A stretch of DNA of 64,000 nucleotides, from positions 558,001 through 622,000 of the forward strand of contig JAFDWS010000002.1 in the NCBI GenBank assembly GCA_018268375.1, in the 5' to 3' direction. Positions within the stretch are counted from its first letter, which is position 1; every line of letters starts with the position of its first letter. Position numbers and translations under genes: made by a program. The notes under the pieces are model-generated. The model was not told the DNA's origin. It ran no database searches and saw only the letters and a list, made by a program, of their open reading frames with translations. Of this stretch, positions 25,091 to 34,258 are shown piece after piece. The stretch comes from Armatimonadota bacterium (GTDB lineage Bacteria; Armatimonadota; Fimbriimonadia; Fimbriimonadales; Fimbriimonadaceae).

Positions 25091-26551
25091 TTACTTGATG
25101 ATCCCTGCGACCACTTCGCCAGCCACATCGGTCAGGCGGAAGTCACGACCCTGGTACTTATAAGTCAGGCGCTTATGGTCGATGCCGAGTTGGTTCATGA
25201 GCGTCGCCTGCATGTCGTGGACGTGGACGGGATCCTTCGCGACGCCGTAGCAGAAATCGTCGGTCTCGCCGTAGCTGAGCCCACCCTTGAACCCACCGCC
25301 GGCCACCCATAGGCTGTAGCATGCGCCGAAGTGGTCACGGCCATGCCCGTTCGGCCGTGTGACGTCGCCCTGAACGAACACGGTGCGGCCGAACTCTCCG
25401 GCCCAGAGCACGATCGTGTCGTCGAGCAGGCCCCTCTGCTTCAAGTCCTTGACAAGGGCCGCCGAAGGCTGGTCCGTGTCCTGGCACTGGATGGCGAGCT
25501 GCGTGCTGAGGTTCAGGTGCTGATCCCAGCCGGCGTGCATGAGTTGGACAAAACGCACGCCTCGCTCGAGGAGCCTTCGCGCAATGAGGCAATTACGGGC
25601 GTACGAACCGTTGCGGTGGACGTCCGCACCGTACATCTCGAGAACGCTCGTAGGTTCTTTTGAGATGTCGAGTAGTTCCGGCACGCTCGTTTGCATCTTG
25701 AACGCCATCTCGTATTGCGCGACACGGGTTTCGATCTCGGGGTCGCCGAAATCGGCGAAGCGTTGCCGGTCCAGTTCGCCGATGTCGTCCAGCAGTTCAC
25801 GCTTGAGCTCGCGCGACATTCCTGGCGGGTCGGTCAAATAGAGGACAGGGTCGCCCTCCCCTCGGAATCGGACGCCTTGGTACTTGGACGGCAAAAAGCC
25901 GCTGCCCCAGTAGTAGTCGTAAAAGAGTTGGCCGCAGGTCTTCTCACGGTCCGCGGAGGTCATGACCACGAAGGCGGGCAGCTCGCTGCTGACACTGCCG
26001 AGCCCGTACGCGGCCCAAGCACCAAAGCTGGGACGGCCGGGAATCTGGCTCCCCGTCAAGAAAAAGGTGACCCCGGGCGCGTGGTTCACGGCCTCTGTGT
26101 GCATCGACTTGACCAGGCACACATCGTCAGCGATCGAACCGATATGGGGGAGCAACTCAGAGAGCCACATCCCGGATTCACCGTACTGACGGAAGGGGCG
26201 GATCGCCGGCAAGACGGGAAACTCCCGCTGCCCCGAGGTCATGGTGGACAGGCGGGACGTCCTTCTTATCGAATCGGGCAGATCTTCGAGGCGGTGCGCC
26301 TCAAGACCCGGCTTGTAGTCGAAGAGGTCGACTTGGGATGGAGCGCCACCCTGCCAAAGCACGACCACGCGTTTTGCCTTGGGGGCAAAGTGCGGGACTC
26401 CGGGCAATCCCGGGATGCCGAGCGTCTTGTCCTGGCCTGCCGCCTCCTCTTGGAGCATGGCGGCCAAGGCAACGACACTGAGCCCGCTCGCAGCCTTGCC
26501 AAAAAGCTGCCGGCGGGAGAGGCGGAGGTCGCGTTCAAAAAAGAGGTTCAT
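25091..26551 (-). CDS. DUF1501 (sulfatase-like fold) exported protein
   Basis: A 486-residue DUF1501 protein. The N-terminus has a twin-arginine-type leader (LSRRQLFGKAASGLSVVALA). Family motifs are KRVVVLWQGGAPSQVDLFDYKP, HTEAVNHAPGVTFFLTG, RGVRFVQLMHAGWDQH, WAGEFGRT and GRDHFGACYSLWVAGGGFKGG. The fold is alkaline-phosphatase/sulfatase-like; the reaction is unknown. It is nearly always paired with a DUF1549/DUF1553 cytochrome-type gene in planctomycetes and relatives, as here: its ATG overlaps the upstream stop (ATGA), so the two are coupled. Confidence 0.92.
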   Translation of the reverse strand: MNLFFERDLRLSRRQLFGKAASGLSVVALAAMLQEEAAGQDKTLGIPGLPGVPHFAPKAKRVVVLWQGGAPSQVDLFDYKPGLEAHRLEDLPDSIRRTSRLSTMTSGQREFPVLPAIRPFRQYGESGMWLSELLPHIGSIADDVCLVKSMHTEAVNHAPGVTFFLTGSQIPGRPSFGAWAAYGLGSVSSELPAFVVMTSADREKTCGQLFYDYYWGSGFLPSKYQGVRFRGEGDPVLYLTDPPGMSRELKRELLDDIGELDRQRFADFGDPEIETRVAQYEMAFKMQTSVPELLDISKEPTSVLEMYGADVHRNGSYARNCLIARRLLERGVRFVQLMHAGWDQHLNLSTQLAIQCQDTDQPSAALVKDLKQRGLLDDTIVLWAGEFGRTVFVQGDVTRPNGHGRDHFGACYSLWVAGGGFKGGLSYGETDDFCYGVAKDPVHVHDMQATLMNQLGIDHKRLTYKYQGRDFRLTDVAGEVVAGIIK

Positions 26552-29511
26552 TCGCGTGTCAGAGCCTCGTCGAGGTTGTAGATCGCCAAGCACACGCTCG
26601 CGAGCGCGGCGAGGGCGGGTTGATCGAGCTGCACGCTTGGGCGCTCCTCGCCGGAGGAAAGGAAGTCCTTGGCCGCTCGAGGATCCCGCTGGAAGTTCGA
26701 CAGGGCCCTCTCATAGCTCTTGCGGAGAACGCGGACTTCCCTATCGGTCAGAGTCCGGGCACAGACGAGCCGAAACGCCGTCTCGATCTGAGCATTCACG
26801 TCATGGGGCTGGGCTGTCATCGCCCGCTCGGCAAGGACCCTCGCCGCTTCGACCCAAGTGACGTCGTTCAACGTCGTGAGCGCATGCAGGGGGGTCGATG
26901 TCAGGGACGGGCGGACGGTACAGGCTTGGCGGCTCGATGTGTCGAACATGTTGCCGGGGGCGACCGTCCGTCGCCAAAAGGTGTACAGGCTGCGGCGATA
27001 AAGGTCCGCGCCCTTGGACTGCGGATAGGTGAAGTCGCGCTCGTTGGTGATGGAGAGCCCGTCCCATATGCCCTTGGGCTGATATGGATAGACCGGCGGC
27101 CCGCCGATCTTTGCGTTCAGCAGCCCGCTCGAAGCCAATGCTACGTCCCGCAAGACGAGCGAAGGCATCCGGAACCTGCTTCCCCGAGCAAGCAGGCGGT
27201 TGTCCGGATCCCGCTCGTAGAGCTTCTTTGTCACCCGTGAACTTTGCCGGTAGGTGGAACTGGTCACGATCTGACGGACAAGGCGCTTCACCTTCCATCC
27301 GCTTTCCCGAAAGTCAACAGCCATCCAGTCGAGAAGTTCTGGGTGAGTGGGCGGCTCGCCTTGGACGCCGAAGTTCTCAGGAGTTCGGACAAGGCCGCGG
27401 CCGAAGAGCATCTGCCAGATTCGATTGACCTCGACCCTGGATGTCAAAGGGTTGTCGGCGCTGACGATCCAGCGCGCGAGCCCCAGGCGGTTTGGCGGTT
27501 GTGGTGTCGGCGAGGCGGGCAACGGTGATGGGGTTCGCGGGTGGACTTCCCCGAGCGGCACCTCGTAGTTGCCACGAGAGTAGATGAAGGTCTTTCTCGG
27601 CGCGCGGTCGGACATGACCATGACTTGGGGTGTCTCGCCTTTGACGCGTTCCAGCTCCTTATTGGCGGCATCCAAACGGGCCTTGGCGTCGGCGACGTCT
27701 CTTGGTGGGGCCACGGCCAGGAAGTATTGCTTCACCTTGGCCCGGCTCGAATACGACTCGGACATGAGTTCCCCGAGAAGCTCCACCGGGATACCGCCAG
27801 GAACGAGGGAAAAACTAAAGCCTCCGATCCCGCCCCCATTAACGATCTTCATCACGATCTCGTTGTCCAGCTTGTCTAGGGTGAGGACGAGCTTCTCATC
27901 GCCGGGGACGACACCTCGAGTCACCTTGTGAGAAAGCATGGGCTTTCCATTGACCCAGAGCTTGACTCCATCGTCGCTTCCGATCAGAAGCAGGACCTTA
28001 GCGTCGGTAGCGACGTGGACGGTGCGCCGCAAGTAGACGGCCGTGTTGTCGCCTATGATCTGGTTGATCTTGCCGTCCTCCCAGTCGGCCCTTTCCCGCT
28101 CTCCGCTCCAATCGCCCTTCTCAGGCGGATAAACGGTGTCAAAGGCTTCGTCAAAGGACGATCCCTTGAAGGGCGGGGCGACGTTCCAAGACTCGACGAT
28201 GACTTTCGCGTCGTACGCGCGATGCACTTCGATCATTGTCTTGGCCTTCCATTCAGCGAGCGCCCGCTTCGTGGCGACGGAGTTTTCGGCTTCCCTGAGT
28301 TGCGCCTCGGCCTTGGCCTGAGCCCTTCTGGCGCGGTCGAGGGCCTCGGTCTGTGCAGGAGTGCCTGCGTAAACCCACGGCTCCGCGATTCGATATTGTC
28401 CTCCGCCTGGCGGTACGCCCGACTCGGGCACGTTGTTGAAGTACGCCAAGAGCTGGTAGTAGTCGGTCTGCGTGAAGGGGTCGTACTTATGGTCGTGGCA
28501 TCGGGCACACGCCATTGTCAAGCCCAGCCACGTTGTGGACGTCACATCCACACGGTCGAAGAGAATGACGTTCCGTTGCTCTTCAGGAATCGCGCCGCCT
28601 TCCCCGTTCAGCATGTGGTTGCGGTTGAAACCCGTCGCCACGAGTTGGTCTTGCGTTGGGCTCGGTAAAAGGTCGCCAGCAAGCTGCTCGACGGTGAATT
28701 CGTCGAAAGGCATGTCTTGATTGATGGCCCGCACTACCCAGTCCCGCCAAACGTATTGGTGGTTGTCCCCGTCTTGCTGGAAACCGTTGCTGTCGGCATA
28801 GCGGGCGGCGTCGAGCCAAGGCAAGGACATCTTCTCCCCAAAGTGCGGACTAGCGAGCAGCCGGTCGACCACCCTCTCATATGCGCCCGGCGCCTGGTCG
28901 CCCAGGAATGCGTCGACCTCGGCAGGCGTGGGCGGCAGCCCGGTCAGATCAAGGCTCAACCGGCGGATCAGGGTTGTCCGGTCCGCCTCCGGGGAGGGTC
29001 GCAACCCCTCCTTCTGAAGCCGGGCGAGGACAAAAGCATCGATCGGGTTCTTGACCCAGTCCGACCGGCCAACTCGGGGCACCTCTGGTTTGACCGGCGC
29101 AGCGTAAGCCCAGTGTTTCTTCGTCTCCCCACCCCCGAGCCGTGCACCTTCGTTGATCCACTTCTCGACGAGTGCGGTGTCCTTGTCGGTCAGGGGCGCG
29201 AATCCGAGCGGCATTCTTTGGCCGCCTTGGCCGAGGATGCGCTGGAGAAGAAGGCTCTCCTTGGCCTTGCCAGCCTTGACGCTAGGCCCCGAGTTCCCTC
29301 CCTTCAGGATCCCTTCGTAAGAACTCAGGTCGAGCCCGCCCGACTTGCGGGCCGCGTGATGACACTGGGTGCAGTGGGCGCGAAGAATGGGTTCGATGTC
29401 GTGAGAGAAATCAGTGCCCGGCTTCTGCGGGGACGAAGGGCTCTGCGCCAAAAGGCCGGTCGCGAGCAAGCCGAACGGCAAGAACCTGAAGAGGGCGGCA
29501 AGCTTCGTCAT
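26548..29511 (-). CDS. PSD1/DUF1549-DUF1553 protein with planctomycete-type cytochrome c domain
   Basis: 987 residues with a signal peptide (about 1-22). An N-terminal PSCyt1 domain carries heme motif CTQCH (47-51) and the distal GQRMPLG. A DUF1549 domain follows (WVKNPIDAFVLARLQKEGL, MSLPWLDAARYADSNGFQQDG). A central beta-sandwich insert (about 420-570, LIGSDDGVKLWVNGKPM) resembles carbohydrate-binding or PA14-like modules. DUF1553 ends the protein (NRIWQMLFGRGLVRTPENFG). It is exported and presumably partners the DUF1501 protein in a poorly understood oxidative or polysaccharide-related process. Confidence 0.92.
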   Translation of the reverse strand: MTKLAALFRFLPFGLLATGLLAQSPSSPQKPGTDFSHDIEPILRAHCTQCHHAARKSGGLDLSSYEGILKGGNSGPSVKAGKAKESLLLQRILGQGGQRMPLGFAPLTDKDTALVEKWINEGARLGGGETKKHWAYAAPVKPEVPRVGRSDWVKNPIDAFVLARLQKEGLRPSPEADRTTLIRRLSLDLTGLPPTPAEVDAFLGDQAPGAYERVVDRLLASPHFGEKMSLPWLDAARYADSNGFQQDGDNHQYVWRDWVVRAINQDMPFDEFTVEQLAGDLLPSPTQDQLVATGFNRNHMLNGEGGAIPEEQRNVILFDRVDVTSTTWLGLTMACARCHDHKYDPFTQTDYYQLLAYFNNVPESGVPPGGGQYRIAEPWVYAGTPAQTEALDRARRAQAKAEAQLREAENSVATKRALAEWKAKTMIEVHRAYDAKVIVESWNVAPPFKGSSFDEAFDTVYPPEKGDWSGERERADWEDGKINQIIGDNTAVYLRRTVHVATDAKVLLLIGSDDGVKLWVNGKPMLSHKVTRGVVPGDEKLVLTLDKLDNEIVMKIVNGGGIGGFSFSLVPGGIPVELLGELMSESYSSRAKVKQYFLAVAPPRDVADAKARLDAANKELERVKGETPQVMVMSDRAPRKTFIYSRGNYEVPLGEVHPRTPSPLPASPTPQPPNRLGLARWIVSADNPLTSRVEVNRIWQMLFGRGLVRTPENFGVQGEPPTHPELLDWMAVDFRESGWKVKRLVRQIVTSSTYRQSSRVTKKLYERDPDNRLLARGSRFRMPSLVLRDVALASSGLLNAKIGGPPVYPYQPKGIWDGLSITNERDFTYPQSKGADLYRRSLYTFWRRTVAPGNMFDTSSRQACTVRPSLTSTPLHALTTLNDVTWVEAARVLAERAMTAQPHDVNAQIETAFRLVCARTLTDREVRVLRKSYERALSNFQRDPRAAKDFLSSGEERPSVQLDQPALAALASVCLAIYNLDEALTRE

Positions 29512-29730
29512 CTGCCCGGTCTAGGTTACCTTCGTGCTCGTCTCGGTGGCACCTGAGCGAACGAATGGCTCGAAGGGCGGATCAGATGTGGCAAAGCCCA
29601 TAAAAGTGGTAGCGGGCCCCCTAGAAAAATCACGGGGCACGACCAAAGATACACACGGGCCACCAAAGGCCTCGCAGTCCATGGATCGGGCTGTGGACAG
29701 CGAACGGAGGCGCGGGATGGAGAACAAACC

Positions 29731-30111
29731 GTGCGACCACTAGACGGCCTCTTCGGGCCTACGAGCCGAAACATCGAGCACGCCATGGGGCGGGCTACGC
29801 AACGCCACGCCCTCCTGACCGAGAACCTGGCGAACGTGAACGTCCCGGGCTATAAGCGCCGAGACGTGGACTTCGGCATCGAGCTTGAGCAGGCTGAAGG
29901 TGAAGCGCAAAGCCCGCTGGACAAGCTTCAGGGCCGCCTAAGTGGCCACATGTCCCACGCTGACGGCTCGGTCCGCATTGACGGGAACAGCGTCGATATG
30001 GAGCAGGAAGTGGCCGGCATCGGGGAGACGGAAGTCCGGTACGAGATGCTTTCCGAGCTAGCCAGCCGCTACTTCGGCGGTTTGAAATCGGTCATTCGCG
30101 AGGGTAGATGA
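29731..30111 (+). CDS. flgB: Flagellar basal-body rod protein FlgB
   Basis: A 126-residue proximal-rod protein. The N-terminal helix with HALLTENLANVNVPGYKRRDVDF is the FlgB/FlgC-type rod signature; the C-terminus (ETEVRYEMLSELASRYFGGLKSVIREGR) is FlgB-specific. First gene of a ten-gene operon. Start GTG 29731, reading MRPLDGLFG, is the only codon giving a normal length. Its stop overlaps the flgC start (ATGATGA). Confidence 0.95.
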   Translation: MRPLDGLFGPTSRNIEHAMGRATQRHALLTENLANVNVPGYKRRDVDFGIELEQAEGEAQSPLDKLQGRLSGHMSHADGSVRIDGNSVDMEQEVAGIGETEVRYEMLSELASRYFGGLKSVIREGR

Positions 30112-30500
30112 TGAACTTGAACACAGCTTTTCGGACAAGCGCGAGCGGCATGACGGCGGAGAGGTTCCGCATGGATGTCATCGCCAGCAACATCGCCAAC
30201 GCCAACAGCACTCGCGTGAACGGCCAAGACCCCTACCGCCGACGTATCGTCGAACTGACTACGGGAGACGACGGCGTCGAGATCACCAAGATCATGGAGG
30301 ACCAGTCCGAGTTTCGACAGGTCTATGAGCCGGGGAACCCGAACGCCAACAAAGACGGCGTCGTGTTCTACAGCAACGTCGACCCGCTCAAGGAAGTTGT
30401 GGACATGACTTCAGCGACCAGGGCTTACGAGGCCAATATCGCTGCATTCAACAGCACGAAGAGCATGCTCCGTGCGGCGTTGAGCATCGGAAAGGTCTAG
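30108..30500 (+). CDS. flgC: Flagellar basal-body rod protein FlgC
   Basis: A 130-residue rod protein starting MMNLNTAFRTSASGMTAERF with MDVIASNIANANSTRV, the rod/hook N-terminal motif. The C-terminal helix is MTSATRAYEANIAAFNSTKSM followed by LRAALSIGK. It assembles with FlgB, FlgF and FlgG in the axial rod. It overlaps flgB by 4 bases. Confidence 0.96.
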   Translation: MMNLNTAFRTSASGMTAERFRMDVIASNIANANSTRVNGQDPYRRRIVELTTGDDGVEITKIMEDQSEFRQVYEPGNPNANKDGVVFYSNVDPLKEVVDMTSATRAYEANIAAFNSTKSMLRAALSIGKV

Positions 30501-30537
30501 GATTTTGGTTTGGATTTTGGATTGACGGTTTAAAGTC

Positions 30538-30828
30538 ATGAGAATCGACGGCGCAGCAAGCGCGATCAAGACAGCAACCCCACTGAACGGCAAGACTCAG
30601 GAGTCCGGTGAGGACTTCGGCCGCATGTTGATGGACGCCATGAAGGACGTGAACCAGAGCCAGCAGGACAGCCTGAAGCTCCAGAACGACCTGATGGCGG
30701 GTCGACCGGTGGAATACCACGAGCTGATGATCGCCATGGAGCGCGCGAGCACTGCCATGTCCCTGACCATGCAGGTCAGGAACAAGCTGCTCGACGCTTA
30801 CCAGGAGATCACCAAGATGAACGTGTAG
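30538..30828 (+). CDS. fliE: Flagellar hook-basal body protein FliE
   Basis: A 96-residue all-helical protein with GKTQESGEDFGRMLMDAMKD and the conserved C-terminal pattern EYHELMIAMERASTAMSLTM, then QVRNKLLDAYQEI. FliE joins the MS ring to the rod. It follows flgC after 37 bases. Confidence 0.95.
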   Translation: MRIDGAASAIKTATPLNGKTQESGEDFGRMLMDAMKDVNQSQQDSLKLQNDLMAGRPVEYHELMIAMERASTAMSLTMQVRNKLLDAYQEITKMNV

Positions 30829-30907
30829 CGGCCTTTCGGCGCTGGCGGGGGACCGCCGGAATAGAACGGCCAAGTTGACCGAGGTCGACTCATGACGACA
30901 TACCGCC

Positions 30908-32581
30908 ATGAGCGCACTCATTAATAGAATCAAGGATTGGTGGCAGGGGGCCGACCGGACTCAAAAGCTGGTCAGCATTTTCGGCAGCCTGTTTCTCGTC
31001 GCACTGCTTGGCTTCACGATCATGTTCGCGAGCAAGCCGAAGATGCAGCCTCTCTACGCAGGGCTCAACCCTTCGGACCAAGGCATGGTCGTCGAGGAGC
31101 TCCGCAAGCGGGGCATCACCGTCGAGCTTGGCCCTCAGGGCGCCGTCATGGTGCCTACCGACAAACTGGACGAGGCCAAGATGCTCTTGGCTGTCGGGAA
31201 CAAACTTCCAAACCCTGGACCGAAGGGATCGGAGTGGCTGGAAGGCCTGAACTCGTTCAAGACACCCGCCCAAGAGCGCGAGATGATCAAAGCCGCGAAG
31301 GAGGGAGAACTCGCCCGCTCCATCGGCACTCTTGATGGCGTCGCCAGCGCCCTCGTCCACATCAACTTTGGCAAGGACTCACCGTTCAGCGAGGAGCAAA
31401 TTGAGCCTTCGGCCGTGGTCAACGTGCAGGAGGCGAGCGCTGGACTCCAGCCAGAAGAAGGCAAGGCCATCGCGCGGTTGGTGCAAAACTCCATCCCTGG
31501 CCTGAAGCCAGAGAACGTCAGCGTGATCAACGCCGCCGGCCAACTGATCTTCGACGGGACTCAAGAGGCCTCGTCAGACGGTATCGCCAGTAAGAAACTC
31601 GAGACTGAGACGCGCGTCGCAAAGAGCCGGGAGACCGATCTCCAACGCCGGTTGGACGTCGCGTTCGGTCCGGGCAACACCGTGGCCATGGTCCAGGTCG
31701 AGCTCAACATGGACAACGTCAACCAGGACAAGACCGAGCGGGAATTGGGCGACAAAAAGGTCACCGGAGAAGCCACCGAGGAGCTCGGGGACGCGAACGC
31801 CCCCGGTGCCTCGGGAGCCGCTGGAATCACATCCAACAACCCAGCCGCGCCAGCCAGCCCGGGAGCGACGCAGGGCAAGGTCAATTACAAGAGTTCGCAG
31901 AAGAGCATCGACTATCCATCGACCGAGACCCACACGACAACGCGCAAGGCGGCTGGCTCTCTGGCAAGCATGACCGTGAGCGTGATCGCTAACGCGACGA
32001 AGATCAAGGACGTTGCCCCGATCAAGGCTATTCTGAACGACTACCTTGGCGGCAAGGCTGGCCAAGCAGGATTCACGGCGAACGTACAAAGTGTCCCGTT
32101 CGACACGACCGCGTCTGACGCGGAAAAGAAGGCTACATCGGCGGCCGCGGGCCAAGCCCAGATGCAGCAAATTGTCTCGATCTTGCCGATCGTCGCGCTC
32201 ATCATCGTCGGATTCATGGTGGCCAAGGCGGTCACCAAGATCCCCGGGCGGACGCTCACGATGGCGCTCCCGAACGGCGGCTCGATGCCGTTCGACCCCT
32301 CTCTTGCGGGCCAGACCCACCATCCCGGCGAGATCGTCCCCATCGAAGGATCAGCGATCTTGCCCGGGTTGACCAGCGTCGCCCAACTTGCGCAGACCGA
32401 TCCTGAGTTGGCGGCAGCCTTGACTGCGATGGGCATTGACACGATCGACGACAGCGTCGACGTCGAAGCCATCCGGCAGCGCATCGACCTTCCGCTCGAG
32501 CAGATCAAGAAGATGGCAAGGCAGAAACCGCAAGCGGTCGCCTTGTTGCTTAAGAGCTGGCTGATGGAGGAGAGGCGATGA
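30908..32581 (+). CDS. fliF: Flagellar MS-ring protein FliF
   Basis: 557 residues. A first transmembrane helix (about 25-45) is followed by the YscJ/FliF ring domains (KPKMQPLYAGLNPSDQGMVV, VNVQEASAGLQPEEGKAIAR), a low-complexity Ala/Pro-rich linker (about 290-330), a second transmembrane helix near 430 (VSILPIVALIIVGFMVAKAV) and a C-terminal tail that binds FliG (IKKMARQKPQAVALLLKSWL). The stop overlaps the fliG start by 4 bases. Confidence 0.96.
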   Translation: MSALINRIKDWWQGADRTQKLVSIFGSLFLVALLGFTIMFASKPKMQPLYAGLNPSDQGMVVEELRKRGITVELGPQGAVMVPTDKLDEAKMLLAVGNKLPNPGPKGSEWLEGLNSFKTPAQEREMIKAAKEGELARSIGTLDGVASALVHINFGKDSPFSEEQIEPSAVVNVQEASAGLQPEEGKAIARLVQNSIPGLKPENVSVINAAGQLIFDGTQEASSDGIASKKLETETRVAKSRETDLQRRLDVAFGPGNTVAMVQVELNMDNVNQDKTERELGDKKVTGEATEELGDANAPGASGAAGITSNNPAAPASPGATQGKVNYKSSQKSIDYPSTETHTTTRKAAGSLASMTVSVIANATKIKDVAPIKAILNDYLGGKAGQAGFTANVQSVPFDTTASDAEKKATSAAAGQAQMQQIVSILPIVALIIVGFMVAKAVTKIPGRTLTMALPNGGSMPFDPSLAGQTHHPGEIVPIEGSAILPGLTSVAQLAQTDPELAAALTAMGIDTIDDSVDVEAIRQRIDLPLEQIKKMARQKPQAVALLLKSWLMEERR

Positions 32582-33591
32582 GAAGGCCGGCGACGAACGA
32601 ACTCAGCACTCGGCAGAAGGCCGCCATCATCATGGCGGTCCTCGGACCGGAAATTGCTGCCGAGATCCTGAAGAACCTGACCGAAGAGCAGGTCGAGGCC
32701 ATCTCACTCGAGATGGCGAGACTGGAGAAGGTCACGCCGGACATCCGCTCGAAGGTCGTCCAGGAGTTCCACGAAATGGCGCTCGCGCAGGACTTCATCG
32801 CGGAGGGCGGCGTGGAGAACGCGCGCAAGGCTCTCGAGAAAGCGTTTGGCGAGGAAAACGCCGACATGATGATCCGCAAGGTGGTGAACGCCATGCAGGT
32901 CGTGCCCTTCGAATTTCTGAAGCGCACCGACCCGCAGCAGCTTCTCAGCTTCATTCAGGACGAGCACCCCCAGACCATCGCACTCATCCTCGCATACATG
33001 CCCACCGCGCAGGCGGGATTGATCATGACGAAGCTCCCTCAGGAGCTACGCGGCGAGGTCGCCGAGCGCATCGCCGTCATGGAGCAGACGCCACCGGAAG
33101 TGATCCGGCGTGTCGAGGCCGTGCTCGAGAAGAAGATGTCGAGCGTCATCTCCCAAGAAATGAGCAAGGCGGGAGGACCGAAGGCGCTTGTCGACCTTCT
33201 AAACAGGGTCGACCGTCAGACCGAACGCCTCATCCTGGACACTCTGACTGAGAACAACCCGGAGATGGCCGACACGGTCAAGAACATGATGTTCGTCTTC
33301 GAGGACATTGTCCAGCTCGACGACCGAGCCGTGCAGTCGATCTTGAAGGAAGTCGACGTCAAGGAGCTCGCGACGGCACTCAAGGGTGTCAACCAGGCGG
33401 TTCAAGAAAAGGTCTTTGGCAACATGTCCGAGCGTGCGATGAACATGCTCAAGGAGGACATGGAGTTCATGGGGCCGGTCAAGCTGAGAACGGTCGAGGA
33501 GTCCCAGCAGAAGATCGTCGCCGTGATCCGGCGCCTCGAAGAGTCCGGCGAAATCAGCATCGGGCGCGACGAGGAGGACGTGCTTGTCTAA
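32578..33591 (+). CDS. fliG: Flagellar motor switch protein FliG
   Basis: 337 residues covering the three FliG domains: an N-terminal FliF-binding domain (LSTRQKAAIIMAVLGPEIAA), a middle domain with the EHPQT motif (SFIQDEHPQTIALILAYM) and a C-terminal torque domain with the charged helix (FEDIVQLDDRAVQSILKEVD). It forms the rotor part that interacts with the stator. Its end overlaps the fliH start by 8 bases. Confidence 0.97.
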   Translation: MRRPATNELSTRQKAAIIMAVLGPEIAAEILKNLTEEQVEAISLEMARLEKVTPDIRSKVVQEFHEMALAQDFIAEGGVENARKALEKAFGEENADMMIRKVVNAMQVVPFEFLKRTDPQQLLSFIQDEHPQTIALILAYMPTAQAGLIMTKLPQELRGEVAERIAVMEQTPPEVIRRVEAVLEKKMSSVISQEMSKAGGPKALVDLLNRVDRQTERLILDTLTENNPEMADTVKNMMFVFEDIVQLDDRAVQSILKEVDVKELATALKGVNQAVQEKVFGNMSERAMNMLKEDMEFMGPVKLRTVEESQQKIVAVIRRLEESGEISIGRDEEDVLV

Positions 33592-34258
33592 GAACATCGT
33601 CCGTGACGGAGGCGATGTCAAGTGTTTCACTGCGTCATTGGCGGCAGTTCCAGAGGGACAACTTGTCTCCAGCAAACGATCTGGCTCGGCGCGGCTCCAA
33701 GCCTCACTCACGGCCCTCAAGGAGCAAGCTTACGAGGACGGGAGGCGAGCAGGATTCGACGCAGGGTTCGAGACGGGCGTCAAAGAGGGTCGCATGACAG
33801 GCCACTCTGAGGCCAAGACGCAGTTCGAGAACCTGCATGGCGACGAGCTCGTTGCGTTTCGCGATGCGCTCCAGGAATTCGCCCAACGCGCGGAGGGGGC
33901 GATCGAGGATTGGTATGGCAAAGCAGAGGAGGCCTTGACGGGGCTTGCACTTGAGATCGCCAGCCGAGCCATCGTGGCCGACCTCTCGATCAACCGAGAG
34001 TCAGTCGTAGAAATCGCCCGAGAAGCCATCTCAGAGGTGCGGCACGGAACGGAGGTCAGAATCCGTCTGAACCCGTTCGACGCCGGCATTCTTGACGCTA
34101 GGAAAGGCGAGATCCTCGCTGCGGTGGCGGGTGTACGGTCTATCGAAATCGTGCCCGACCTGACGGTGAAGTCTGGATGTCAAATCGACACCGACGGTGG
34201 GGTCATCGACGCCCGGATCGACACTTACTTGTCACGATTGGCGAAGGAGGCGGCATGA
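33584..34258 (+). CDS. fliH: Flagellar assembly protein FliH
   Basis: 224 residues. The helical N-terminal half has GxxxG-type repeats (YEDGRRAGFDAGFETGVKEG), the glycine zipper typical of FliH. The C-terminal domain is the VATPase-E-like type (IEIVPDLTVKSGCQIDTDGG). It regulates the export ATPase FliI. The start is TTG 33584 inside the end of fliG. The last codons overlap the fliI start (ATGA). Confidence 0.9.
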   Translation: MSKNIVRDGGDVKCFTASLAAVPEGQLVSSKRSGSARLQASLTALKEQAYEDGRRAGFDAGFETGVKEGRMTGHSEAKTQFENLHGDELVAFRDALQEFAQRAEGAIEDWYGKAEEALTGLALEIASRAIVADLSINRESVVEIAREAISEVRHGTEVRIRLNPFDAGILDARKGEILAAVAGVRSIEIVPDLTVKSGCQIDTDGGVIDARIDTYLSRLAKEAA

